A DNA stretch of 10,070 nucleotides from an uncultured Cellvibrio sp. (GTDB lineage Bacteria; Pseudomonadota; Gammaproteobacteria; Pseudomonadales; Cellvibrionaceae), in contig CAMLOU010000148.1 of assembly GCA_946481735.1 (NCBI GenBank), positions 1-10,070 of the forward strand. The letters are read 5' to 3'. The notes below the pieces were generated by a model. It ran no database searches and was not told the DNA's origin. It saw only the letters and a program-made list of their open reading frames with translations. Every line of letters starts with the position of its first letter. Position 1 is the first letter of the stretch. Shown here in pieces: positions 1 to 7,532 of this stretch. Made by a program: the position numbers and the translations under genes.

Positions 1-734
1 CGGTTACAGAAAAGTTGATCCTTGTACGACGTGAATTCCGACCCGAGTGTTTCGCCAATCAATCGCGCCCGGAACCCGGTGCAATCAATATATAAATCGG
101 CCGTGAGTTCGCCGTGGGCGCGCCCCTGTACGGACGCGATAGCGCCGTGCTCGTCGAGTGTTACCGCATCAATGGTGTCGATTAGCCGCTGCACGCCCAT
201 CTCCAACGCGCGGCGGCGCACAAGATTTGCAAGTTTTCCGGCGTCAAAGTGATAGGCGTAGTTCAGTGGTGCGTTGTAATTCGGATGGGTAATCAGTTTC
301 GGTGCGAGCTTCGCATCCACAACCCGTTCCTGCACGGTACAGGCTTCCGCCCAAGGCGCATCGCCGGCAACACCGAGCAGCCAATAGGGCAGAAGGTCCA
401 TATCCGTGTGTTGTGAGCAAACCTGGAAGGGATGAAAATACGTATCGTGCGGATGGTCGGCGGGATTTTTTTTCCAGTGATTAAATCGGATGCCTTGTTT
501 GAACGTGGCATCCGCCTCGCGAATCAGTTCGCTTTCATCAAGACCGATCCGGTTCATGGTTTTGCGGATAATCGGAAAGGTACCCTCGCCAACGCCGAGG
601 ATACCAATTTCATCCGATTCAACCAGCGTGATGGAAACGCCGCCTGGTGTATCTGCTGCCAGCATCCGTGCCATATAGGCAGCCGTGATCCACCCTGCGG
701 TTCCACCGCCAACAATCAAAACGCGCTTGCTCAT
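1..734 (-). CDS. Tryptophan halogenase family flavoprotein (partial, 3' end beyond the left edge)
   Basis: The 244 visible N-terminal residues belong to the FADH2-dependent tryptophan halogenase family, which chlorinates or brominates aromatic substrates using reduced flavin, oxygen and halide. Seen: a Rossmann FAD-binding start, VLIVGGGTAGW at residues 5-15; the family motif GVGEGTFP at 47-54; a lysine at position 79 in TFKQGIRF, the same number as the catalytic lysine of PrnA and RebH; and DLYIDCTGFRARLIG near residue 220, typical of the second FAD-contact strand. The WxWxIP motif and catalytic glutamate would lie beyond the window. The ATG at 734 has an AGGA site 7 nt upstream and follows the receptor stop by 24 nt, so the two genes are probably co-transcribed. 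Halogenases linked to TonB-dependent receptors occur in Xanthomonas- and Caulobacter-type bacteria, often with non-tryptophan or unknown substrates, so free tryptophan should not be assumed. Confidence 0.92.
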   Translation of the reverse strand, partial: MSKRVLIVGGGTAGWITAAYMARMLAADTPGGVSITLVESDEIGILGVGEGTFPIIRKTMNRIGLDESELIREADATFKQGIRFNHWKKNPADHPHDTYFHPFQVCSQHTDMDLLPYWLLGVAGDAPWAEACTVQERVVDAKLAPKLITHPNYNAPLNYAYHFDAGKLANLVRRRALEMGVQRLIDTIDAVTLDEHGAIASVQGRAHGELTADLYIDCTGFRARLIGETLGSEFTSYKDQLFCN

Positions 735-758
735 TCCCGCTTCCTACAATGCTAACTT

Positions 759-3700
759 CTAAAACTCAAACCCAAGGTGCAGGCTGATGCGGCGGTCCGT
801 CACAAAAACCCCGCGATCAACAAACCGTCCATCCAGAATTTCCATCTCGGTTCGTTGATCTTCGTCAGTGATATTTTGCACGTCCAGTTTGATATTGATG
901 GCGTCGGTCAGCTTATAAGAAATACTGCCATCAAGCCGACCGGACGCCGCGGCATAAACCGGCATACCAAACTGAATCTGCTGCTGGTTAAAGGGATCGT
1001 CGTAGACATTGGTCGTGCCCGAATCGTTCGTCGTCGTCAGGTAGCGGTCGCGCCAATTCCACGCCAGGCGCGCACTGATTTTGTCCCAATCGTAGAGCAG
1101 GGTGGTTGAGTAAGCCCACTCCGACAACCCGATCACCGGCACTTCAAGTTGATCGCCGTTGATGTCCTGCGCAAACGCCTCGGGCGCGTCGTTGTCGATA
1201 AACGTGAGATTCGCCTCGACACCAAAACCGCTCAACCAGCCAGGAAGTGTATCGAAATACGTTCGCCCGCCGAGTTCGAAGCCGCTGATGATCGTCTCTT
1301 CCTTGGCATTGAAGTTAGTCCGGCTGGTGACAGTCCCATCGAGAAAGATGCTACCGCTGCCGTCGACAGGTGCCGACTGCGGGTAATCTTCTTCGGAAAA
1401 AAACGCCGTCGCCGGGAACGAGAAGTTGTTGAAGGTAATGTAGTTGTCGATGGTCTTGTGGAACAGCGACATATGCACCGAAGACCCCTTGCGCGGATAC
1501 CACTCGAACGAGAGATCGTGGTTGAGCGAAATTTCCGGCTCAAGATACGGATTGCCCGTGGTATTGGTGTAGCCGGAGAAGATCGCGGGAATCGACACAT
1601 CCTCGCCCGGGTATTGCGCGGCCAGCGCATCGTTGAGCGGGTTTTCCGTTGTCTGAACACCGGCCGAGCCTTGCGCGCGGATGTCCGGGTAGCGCGGGGG
1701 CGTGAGGGTTCTGGTCAGCGCGTAGCGAAAAACCCAGCCATCCGCCGGCTCAAACTTGATATTAAACGACGGCAGAAAATAATCTTTCTCGAAGCTACCC
1801 GCGCGATCATTTTCATAACCGACGCTCTCCATCGTTAACGGCGGTTGCTCGCCTTCATTTTCCGCTTGCCAGGCTGCTACATTCTCGATGCCGCCCATCG
1901 CTTCGACGGAGGCCTCAGCATCGGCCAGGCTTGCGTAATAGCGCGCACCGCCGTTGTAGGTGAAATTGCCCGCGCTTTCGATATCGTAATTGACCCAGCG
2001 CACGCCGACATTACCGGTGAAATTTGTCAGCCACGAATCGCCTTCGTTTTCAAAACCCACCATCGCATAGAGTGACTGCGTCTTGTGTTGGGTTTCATAA
2101 AACGCGGGTAACTGATCAAAAGCGCGATTCGGCGGATTACCGTAGATGTAATAGCTTTCTTCCGGATTGCTGCATTGGTAATACAGATCCGGCGCGCAAG
2201 CCGCGTAGGTGTTGACGACGCGTTCAAACTGATCTGCGGAATTCACCTGATCGCTTCCGACCCACACGCTGCCGAGCGGCGGAACATCGCCTTTAAAAAA
2301 ATCTGAAAAATCCTCAAGATAAAAATCGCCCTCGGGCGCCGTGCTTACGTAAGGCCGCTGCACCGGATTCCAGCCGCGCCCGGTGGCCGACCACCATGTG
2401 CCGACGAAATTATCCGACTCTTCGCGGTCGGCAGCCCGTGCGCCGACCGCAAGTTTGCGGAAGAAGCCGTCACCGATGTCGATGTTGGCATCCAGCTGAA
2501 CTGCATGCGCTTCACCTTCATTCGACATATCCAGCCAGTTGATGCGGGACAACCCGCTATCAGCCGGGTTTGTTGAAAGCTCGGACCCAAAGTTGACGCT
2601 CGGCCGGTCGCCGGACATATCCATCGTGGTGCGGGCAATTGCCGGAAGAACGGTGCTGCCAAGGCTGTACTTGCCCGAACGCGACTCAGCTTTCACATAT
2701 TGATAGCTACCGCTTAGGTCCCAACCGTCCTGCTCAAGTTTGAAGCCGGTGCTGTGATCAGCTGTGCGACTGAAGGAAGGCGTAAAACTTGAGTTCGGCG
2801 ATACGTTGAGGCCGGAGGTGAGGTTGGCGCTGGAGATCGTGCCTCTGACGAAGACCCCATCATCAAATTCTGCGCCATCAAACACGCCAACAGGGGTGCC
2901 AGGTTCCAGCGAAAGGATCTGACTGTCACGGTCGCTCTCGCGCTCCGAGATAAACGTGGTATGAAAAAATTCCAGATTCTCATTGGGCGCCCACTGGAGC
3001 GCGCCGTAATAACCCTCGCGCACCCGCTCGAACTGATCCTGGGAATAACGAATGCCGCCGGGTGCGTAAACCCGCTCATTATCGCCATCACCATCAAGAT
3101 CATATTGGGTCGCGTAGTAAGGCGGAACGATGATGTTGCTGTCGTGAGACTCGATCTTGGAATAGGCCACATTAAGCAGCACACCGATCTCACCGAAATC
3201 GGTATCGAAACGATTCGATACCATGCCCGAAGCCGCCGGCGTGACCGCCTCGGAATAATCACCATAACTGCCGGAAAGCGCCGCATTGGCTTTAAAGCCA
3301 TCGAAATCAAACGGCATGCGCGTTTGCAAATTGACGGTGCCCGACACGCCACCTTCAATCAAATCGGCGCGGCTCGCCTTGTAAACCGTCACCGCTGACA
3401 ATAGCTCCGGCCCGACATCCGCCCAGCTCAAGCCAGACCCGCCATTCGCGGAAAATACCTCGCGCCCATTGATTAATGTCTTGGTCTTATTCAGGCCGCG
3501 CACCTGAACGCCCGACCCCTCGAATGCAAAACCATCCGGCGATCCTTCGGCACCCGCGCGAATCCGGTTCATGGTCACGCCGGGCGTGCGCTCCAGAATT
3601 TCAAGCAGCGAAGTGCTGGGCACTTTGCCCGCTTCATCCAGCACAATCGAATCGGCAATCGTGTCCGACGCACGTTTAAGTTCCATCGCACTTTCGAGCG

Positions 3701-3887
3701 ATTGGCGCTGGCCAGTGACAAGCATTTCCTCAACGGACGGCGTATCACCGTTTTGCGTTTGGGTGGTTTGCGCGAAAACCGCCGGCGCACACGCCGCGAT
3801 GGCCACCGTCAACAATGAGCGCCGAAAGGCGGGAAGTCGGCGAGCGATGGTTGGTTGACTACAGGTGTAAAAGGGTTTTTCTTTCAT
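759..3887 (-). CDS. TonB-dependent outer-membrane receptor, Xanthomonas/Caulobacter type
   Basis: This 1042-residue protein imports an unknown ligand across the outer membrane using TonB/ExbBD energy. Seen: a signal peptide with a basic N-region and cleavage expected after AVFA (residue 39); a TonB-box-like stretch SVEEMLVTGQR at 51-61; a plug domain at roughly 65-200 with LLEILERTPGVTMNR, VQVRGLNKTKTLINGRE and GGVSGTVNLQTR; then a long beta-barrel ending in aromatic-terminated LHLGFEF, as outer-membrane proteins do. Length and plug motifs fit the TonB-Xanth-Caul class rather than siderophore receptors; there is no STN signalling domain. The frame stays open 59 codons further upstream, to 4064, but the ATG at 3887 is chosen because the signal peptide starts there; its own ribosome site is weak (GAG) and it overlaps a leader frame as TAATG. 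The halogenase follows closely. The substrate is unknown; an aromatic compound or glycan is plausible from context only. Confidence 0.95.
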   Translation of the reverse strand: MKEKPFYTCSQPTIARRLPAFRRSLLTVAIAACAPAVFAQTTQTQNGDTPSVEEMLVTGQRQSLESAMELKRASDTIADSIVLDEAGKVPSTSLLEILERTPGVTMNRIRAGAEGSPDGFAFEGSGVQVRGLNKTKTLINGREVFSANGGSGLSWADVGPELLSAVTVYKASRADLIEGGVSGTVNLQTRMPFDFDGFKANAALSGSYGDYSEAVTPAASGMVSNRFDTDFGEIGVLLNVAYSKIESHDSNIIVPPYYATQYDLDGDGDNERVYAPGGIRYSQDQFERVREGYYGALQWAPNENLEFFHTTFISERESDRDSQILSLEPGTPVGVFDGAEFDDGVFVRGTISSANLTSGLNVSPNSSFTPSFSRTADHSTGFKLEQDGWDLSGSYQYVKAESRSGKYSLGSTVLPAIARTTMDMSGDRPSVNFGSELSTNPADSGLSRINWLDMSNEGEAHAVQLDANIDIGDGFFRKLAVGARAADREESDNFVGTWWSATGRGWNPVQRPYVSTAPEGDFYLEDFSDFFKGDVPPLGSVWVGSDQVNSADQFERVVNTYAACAPDLYYQCSNPEESYYIYGNPPNRAFDQLPAFYETQHKTQSLYAMVGFENEGDSWLTNFTGNVGVRWVNYDIESAGNFTYNGGARYYASLADAEASVEAMGGIENVAAWQAENEGEQPPLTMESVGYENDRAGSFEKDYFLPSFNIKFEPADGWVFRYALTRTLTPPRYPDIRAQGSAGVQTTENPLNDALAAQYPGEDVSIPAIFSGYTNTTGNPYLEPEISLNHDLSFEWYPRKGSSVHMSLFHKTIDNYITFNNFSFPATAFFSEEDYPQSAPVDGSGSIFLDGTVTSRTNFNAKEETIISGFELGGRTYFDTLPGWLSGFGVEANLTFIDNDAPEAFAQDINGDQLEVPVIGLSEWAYSTTLLYDWDKISARLAWNWRDRYLTTTNDSGTTNVYDDPFNQQQIQFGMPVYAAASGRLDGSISYKLTDAINIKLDVQNITDEDQRTEMEILDGRFVDRGVFVTDRRISLHLGFEF

Positions 3888-3910
3888 TATTGTCTCAAGC
3901 CGCCATGCAT
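3887..3910 (-). CDS. Seven-codon leader frame coupled to the receptor start
   Basis: An ATG at 3910 lies 7 nt after a perfect AAGGAGG (3918-3924, minus strand). It opens a frame reading MHGGLRQ whose TAA stop overlaps the receptor ATG as TAATG. The receptor's own start has only a weak GAG upstream, so ribosomes may load at the leader and reinitiate, coupling translation. Nothing in the peptide suggests amino-acid attenuation. The arrangement is visible in the sequence; use of the leader is inference. Confidence 0.4.
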   Translation of the reverse strand: MHGGLRQ

Positions 3911-3917
3911 GGCAGCT

Positions 3918-3924
3918 CCTCCTT
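3918..3924 (-). promoter_or_regulatory. Strong Shine-Dalgarno placed for the leader, not the receptor
   Basis: AAGGAGG on the minus strand is 7 nt from the leader ATG at 3910, but its last base is 30 nt from the receptor ATG at 3887, too far for direct use without folding or reinitiation. Confidence 0.6.
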
Positions 3925-4031
3925 TTCGATGTTTGCCGCTGGGCGTCTTTGCGACACCTCTGGAAGACACCTTGGCAGCTAATTATTAGAAATAAACCGA
4001 AAATGTCGGCACTTGATACTGCTACCGCCGG

Positions 4032-4061
4032 ATAGTCACACAGACTATTTTTCGGTGTCAA
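4032..4061 (-). promoter_or_regulatory. Candidate sigma70 promoter with overlapping palindrome, receptor operon
   Basis: On the minus strand a perfect -35 TTGACA (4056-4061) is followed, after 17-18 nt, by a poor -10 (TGACTA or GACTAT). The palindrome ATAGTC-ACACA-GACTAT (4032-4048) covers the spacer and -10, the usual position of a repressor or activator site. The weak -10 would suit a regulated promoter. The leader would be about 120-140 nt. The motif is seen; function is inferred. Confidence 0.4.
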
Positions 4062-4077
4062 CATTCTAGTAGCCTAG

Positions 4078-4089
4078 TATACAAGTATA
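4078..4089. promoter_or_regulatory. Short palindrome TATAC-AA-GTATA upstream of the receptor promoter
   Basis: A 5+5 bp inverted repeat with a 2-bp centre lies 17 bp upstream of the candidate -35. On the minus strand it also contains TATACT, which resembles a -10 box but has no good -35 partner. It could be an operator or a chance feature of AT-rich DNA. Confidence 0.25.
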
Positions 4090-4474
4090 GTTGATATTAT
4101 ATTATGTATTAATCGTGGGGTTTTCCGAGCAGTTAAAGGTAATTTGGCGGCAGGATCGGCGAAGATCAGGATCTCTGAGTTGATAAATAAAAAAGCAAAT
4201 TTTTCAAGGTTTGATGTGGTTAATGTTTTGGCTGTTGATTTCTGAAGGGGCACGGGCAATTTCCGCAAAAGATAATTAGCGTTTTTGTGATGAGGGGGTG
4301 GGTCTGTTCAGGCAGATCAAATGCAAATTTATGCGCCGATAAATGTGGAAAAGGCTTGAAGCCTCTCCGCATCTCAACGCTATTCCGAAAGTAAGGAGAT
4401 ATGCGAGTGTTGAATTATTGATTTATCTTGACGAGCTTTTGCTTCATTGATTAAAAATCCTTTTAATTAAACCA
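4090..4474. other. Non-coding gap between the HEAT lipoprotein gene and the receptor promoter
   Basis: About 385 bp, AT-rich, with no convincing gene. It holds a small inverted repeat AGGCTT-G-AAGCCT (4352-4364) that on the minus strand is followed by TTTT, a weak possible terminator for the lipoprotein gene, and a bulged inverted repeat between CTCCGCATCTC (4365-4375) and GAGATATGCGAG (4396-4407). Otherwise nothing recognisable is seen. Confidence 0.5.
4352..4364 (-). terminator. Weak candidate terminator for the HEAT lipoprotein gene
   Basis: On the minus strand AGGCTTCAAGCCT can form a short stem of about 4 bp with a 5-nt loop, followed by TTTTCC. It lies about 110 nt after the stop. The stem is short and the T-run is only four long. 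Confidence 0.25.
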
Positions 4475-6304
4475 TTAATTTTTTTTACAGGGGGCCATTC
4501 TGAGGTCGCCATTCTCTGATATTAAAATACTGCCGCCGCTATAGGTGTTAACAAGAAGTTCACCTGTATCCACCAACCAGGATGATGCTGGTGCCCCCGG
4601 CAGATTGATCCACGGCTCTATATACCATAGGTTATCTTTTCTGTTGAGCTGAAACACTTCGCCATCGTTCAGTAGCATATGTGCTAAACCTGAAACAACA
4701 ACATACTTATCCCCAAACTTATAAATGTCCTCAACATTCTTATTGATCAGCGTAACCGCTTTGCCTGTGTTGGGGATAAACACAAGCTCACCACCCCATT
4801 CACCGCGATCACTGCCAGCAAGCCACCCATCTTCGATTTTTAGTGCAACATCGGGAATCTGTTCCACTGCTCTCTTGTGTTCAACAATATTGTACTGATT
4901 GACTTCAATGATGCCATCAGGGTCCTTCTCTCGTTGTTCTTTCTCATCCGATGGTCCATAGCTGAGAATGTAGGTTTCGTAGGCCAACTGCTTTTTTTCT
5001 GTGTCTTTCATTGATCTATTTAATTTGTGTGAGGGCGGCTCCGATACAGCGGATAGTGATGTCTCCTTGCATCCTTTGATCTCGAAATGCTGATAACCAA
5101 AAAAGGCAGGTACAAGGCGATTTTTGTCAACTTGAGTTTCATCTGCCATAGGATTCTTGATCCGGTCAGCTGCCTTGCGGGCCGCTTCGCTCACCGCTGG
5201 ATACCAATGGGATGTGGCCACTGATTCAAGCGGCTCTAGCGAGTCGGGTTGGGCAAGCATACCAAGCGTATTTGCCACCGCCCAATTCAGGCGTACATCG
5301 CTTTTATCAGCTAGTAGGGGGATTAATAAGGGCAAAGCCTCAACGTACTGAAGATAACCAAGTGCTTGAGCTGCGCCTAACCGAAGATCTCTATCAGGAT
5401 GAGACAACAAATCAATTAAAGCGGGGCCAGCGTCTCTTGCGGCAGGTCCAGCTTCGGCAATATCCCTTAATAAATAAATGCTGGGAGAAGTTTTAAGGTA
5501 TGAAGCAAACACGCGGCCGCTATATTTTGATTTAATCCCGATAAATGCAATATCAATAGTGCTCTGCAAATCAGGATTTTTGTTGCGAATATGGTAAAGC
5601 TGCTCTTCAACAAATTTTCCTGGCTCGCCCATTTGGAAGAATAGAGCAACTAAATTTTGCTTGCTTTGCACAGATAGGGTGGGGTCAATTATCTCGCTAA
5701 TGATATCCTTGGCAGCCGCTTGCTTGACTTCATCATTCATCTTGCCAACTATTTGATTCAATAAATCTACCTTCGTCTTGCCGCAAGTGTTATCACACTT
5801 GGCCTGCTCAAATATAAAGGGAAGCGCACGCTTGCCCTGCCTCTCTACCGCTATCGCCTCCTGATTAGAGGGTGAGCTCGAAGCAGCCAAATATATCTCT
5901 ACTGAATACCTAGCGGCTTCATCAGATTGAATAGCGCCCAAGGCACGAGGCAGCCATGGTATATTTTTTTCTATACCTGCTTTAATTGCTGGGAAATACT
6001 GCGGATCAATCTTGTTAAACCGAGATATCGCATAGCCTGCAACTTTAAGAGTTGTTGGGTCGTCAGACTTTAATAATTCAAGAAGCTTAACAAGGGCGGG
6101 CTTTCCGAAATCGGAAATTCGCTTCGCTAGGGAGGATGCCTCGTCGCTAATTCCGTACCTTGAGTAAACAATGTAATTAATTTCATTAAGACACGAAGCT
6201 AGCGTCATGCAGTTTAAATTTGCATTCCTCCATGCGATTTTGTTTGTCATGCAGCCACAAATTAGAAGGGCTAGTATCATGGGAATAATTATTCTGATTT
6301 TCAC
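4475..6304 (-). CDS. HEAT-repeat lipoprotein with an unrecognised C-terminal domain
   Basis: The 609-residue product starts with a hydrophobic segment and a lipobox ICGC, so Cys18 is the likely lipidated residue and the protein should be membrane-anchored. Residues 55-380 are alpha-helical with HEAT-like repeats, clearest at 291-383 (repeats around ALIDLLSHPDRDLRLGAAQA, LLIPLLADKSDVRLNWAVAN and LEPLESVATSHWYPAVSEAA), a fold usually used for protein contacts. A charged linker at 425-465 leads to a beta-rich region at 465-609 with GEWGGELVF, YVVVSGLAHMLL and GELLVNTYSGGSILISENGD, which reads like part of a propeller; I do not recognise it as a named domain. The start is GTG at 6304 with AAGGA 7 nt upstream; this places the lipobox correctly. 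The gene is visibly more AT-rich than the receptor and gdhA, and an attC-like element lies 47 nt upstream, so horizontal acquisition is possible. Function unknown. Confidence 0.85.
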   Translation of the reverse strand: MKIRIIIPMILALLICGCMTNKIAWRNANLNCMTLASCLNEINYIVYSRYGISDEASSLAKRISDFGKPALVKLLELLKSDDPTTLKVAGYAISRFNKIDPQYFPAIKAGIEKNIPWLPRALGAIQSDEAARYSVEIYLAASSSPSNQEAIAVERQGKRALPFIFEQAKCDNTCGKTKVDLLNQIVGKMNDEVKQAAAKDIISEIIDPTLSVQSKQNLVALFFQMGEPGKFVEEQLYHIRNKNPDLQSTIDIAFIGIKSKYSGRVFASYLKTSPSIYLLRDIAEAGPAARDAGPALIDLLSHPDRDLRLGAAQALGYLQYVEALPLLIPLLADKSDVRLNWAVANTLGMLAQPDSLEPLESVATSHWYPAVSEAARKAADRIKNPMADETQVDKNRLVPAFFGYQHFEIKGCKETSLSAVSEPPSHKLNRSMKDTEKKQLAYETYILSYGPSDEKEQREKDPDGIIEVNQYNIVEHKRAVEQIPDVALKIEDGWLAGSDRGEWGGELVFIPNTGKAVTLINKNVEDIYKFGDKYVVVSGLAHMLLNDGEVFQLNRKDNLWYIEPWINLPGAPASSWLVDTGELLVNTYSGGSILISENGDLRMAPCKKN

Positions 6305-6311
6305 GAAAATG

Positions 6312-6316
6312 TCCTT
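6312..6316 (-). promoter_or_regulatory. Ribosome site supporting the GTG start of the HEAT lipoprotein
   Basis: AAGGA on the minus strand, 7 nt before GTG at 6304. There is no in-frame ATG nearby that would keep the signal peptide whole. Confidence 0.6.
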
Positions 6317-6351
6317 TCACTACACTGAATTGTATTTGTTATTAAGGCTGC

Positions 6352-6492
6352 ACCTAACATCGTAATGGTCAGTATCGCTATTCTTTGTCCAGATTACTAT
6401 CTGGGTTCAAGGCATGATAATTTGGACTTACAGAAACTGAGAATGTAATTTTCGATCATTCTCGTTAGCGATACGGCGGTCCGATGTTAGTT
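6352..6492 (-). repeat. 141-bp two-box imperfect palindrome resembling an integron attC site
   Basis: Two nested box pairs face each other. The outer pair is CTAACATCG (6354-6362) and CGATGTTAG (6482-6490). The inner pair is GTATCGCTA (6372-6380) and TAGCGATAC (6466-6474). They are separated by unpaired spacers of 9 nt and 7 nt. Read on the minus strand the element begins AACTAAC and ends GTTAGGT, the latter a perfect match to the attC core GTTRRRY; AACTAAC has one mismatch to RYYYAAC. The centre adds hairpins GAGAATG/CATTCTC (6439-6463) and GTCCAGATTA/TAATTTGGAC (6387-6427, one mismatch). The R box, unpaired spacer, L box and variable middle match folded attC architecture, and 141 bp is within the known range. 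The orientation places the HEAT lipoprotein gene as the cassette just after it. No integrase and no second attC are visible. A MITE or an intergenic structured RNA are alternatives. Confidence 0.5.
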
Positions 6493-6649
6493 TTAAGAGG
6501 TTATTTTCCCTGAGTTAACTTTACCTTAGTATTCATGGCGTTACTATCGGTTGGATATTAAACTTTCGCAATAAAAACGAACCCCATGAACCGCATTGGA
6601 GTAAACGGCCACTACCAATATAGCAATGGCCTTTCCATCCGATACAAAA
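6493..6649. other. Intergenic stretch after the DUF1398 gene
   Basis: AT-rich, with no convincing gene. An 11-codon minus-strand frame (6501-6536, starting MNTKVK) ends close to the attC-like element, but it has no clear ribosome site. GGCC-containing half-repeats around 6607-6632 are weak. Confidence 0.4.
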
Positions 6650-7051
6650 TTATTTACCCGAAGGAAAATGCTCAATATGCATTTCCCCTTTACGCCCAAA
6701 ATAGGTCACATGCTTCCCCGCCAACCAAACAATATAACCCGCGCATCCGGCCGCTTGAGAAAGCTGTTTGAATTGCGGGTACATGACTTCGCCGCGTTGC
6801 GCGCCGAGGATGGCGGCTTTGATGGCGACGGCATCGAAGTGTTCGCTGATAGGGGTGTTTGTTGTGGGTAATGCAACCGAATGGGTGTCGCCGTTGGGCA
6901 GGTAGTAGGTTGTTCGGTGGGCGCGGTAGTCGGCGTAGTAGGATTCTACACCGGCATCAAGCAGGGTTTTTACGATCTCTCCAAAATGGGCGGTGCCGTT
7001 GTTGGATGCTGTTGCGCAGTATTCAATAGTCTGGCGGATGGTGTCTTGCAT
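6650..7051 (-). CDS. DUF1398 family protein
   Basis: The 133-residue protein matches the DUF1398 family (E. coli YbcV and relatives), whose biochemical role is unknown. Seen: GVESYYADYRAHRTTYY at 34-50, FDAVAIKAAILGAQRGEV at 72-89, YPQFKQLSQAAGCAGY at 91-106 and AGKHVTYFGRKGEMHIEHFP at 111-130, all in the order and length typical of the family. It is complete, with no signal peptide or membrane segment, so it is probably cytoplasmic. The start is supported by AGGAG 6 nt upstream. The DUF488 gene ends 60 nt upstream on the same strand, so the two may share a transcript. The family assignment is from memory of its conserved pattern. Confidence 0.85.
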   Translation of the reverse strand: MQDTIRQTIEYCATASNNGTAHFGEIVKTLLDAGVESYYADYRAHRTTYYLPNGDTHSVALPTTNTPISEHFDAVAIKAAILGAQRGEVMYPQFKQLSQAAGCAGYIVWLAGKHVTYFGRKGEMHIEHFPSGK

Positions 7052-7111
7052 GGTGAACTCCTGAGGCGTTACAAATTATGTGAATCAAATATGAATGTAT
7101 ACGGCAGGAAT

Positions 7112-7525
7112 TTATAGGTAACACGTCGGCGAGCTGGGTTCGTGGCCGTCTGCTTCGTCATCCTCCTTTTTTAATGCATCGAGCAATGCACGTTTCAAGA
7201 TCGGCAGGTGGGAGTGCTCCGGGTTGCGGCTGGCGGTCAGCAGGGTTAATCGCCCGGCGCGGGCGTAGCGCATCAAGGGGATGAGGCTATCGACATTCGT
7301 TGCCAGCATCTCGTGGTAACGCTGGGTGAAGGTGGCGTCATCGATCTTTCCGCTGTGCCAGCTTTTGCGCAGGGATGACGGCGGGCTTGCCGCGCCGCAC
7401 CACTCGGTCAGTTCCAGCTCGGCTTTGCGCTTGCCGCGCGGCCAAAGGCGGTCTACCAATACGCGGGCGCCGTCGGCGTCGGTGACGGGTGTATAAACGC
7501 GATCAAGGCGGATATCGTAAGGCAT
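7112..7525 (-). CDS. DUF488 family protein, YeaO-like
   Basis: A 137-residue protein of the DUF488 family (E. coli YeaO type), small cytoplasmic proteins of unknown activity. Seen: RVLVDRLWPRG at 21-31, the tryptophan-cysteine block EWCGAASPPSSLRKSWHSG at 41-59, and LTLLTASRNPEHSHLPILK at 93-111. Residues 119-137 form an acidic tail (KKEDDEADGHEP) longer than in YeaO. Two ATGs compete, at 7531 and 7525. GGAGG (7533-7537) lies 1 nt from the first and 7 nt from the second, so 7525 is chosen; the frame at 7531 would add only Met-Ala. Probably the first gene of a pair with DUF1398. Confidence 0.88.
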   Translation of the reverse strand: MPYDIRLDRVYTPVTDADGARVLVDRLWPRGKRKAELELTEWCGAASPPSSLRKSWHSGKIDDATFTQRYHEMLATNVDSLIPLMRYARAGRLTLLTASRNPEHSHLPILKRALLDALKKEDDEADGHEPSSPTCYL

Positions 7526-7532
7526 AGCCATT

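Noticed and set aside
1149..1838. Plus-strand open frame of 229 codons
   Set aside because: Antisense shadow of the receptor's beta-barrel region; arginine/valine-rich composition, no recognisable domain.
3888..4064. N-terminal extension of the receptor by 59 codons
   Set aside because: It would bury the signal peptide behind a cysteine- and arginine-rich stretch, and it covers the leader frame, ribosome site and candidate promoter.
4074..4268. 64-codon minus-strand frame
   Set aside because: TTG start without a ribosome site, no domain, and it overlaps the promoter-region palindrome.
4365..4407. Bulged inverted repeat CTCCGCATCTC / GAGATATGCGAG as terminator or attC
   Set aside because: 20-nt loop, no T-run, and no GTTRRRY or RYYYAAC boxes, so it does not supply the second attC expected after the lipoprotein gene.
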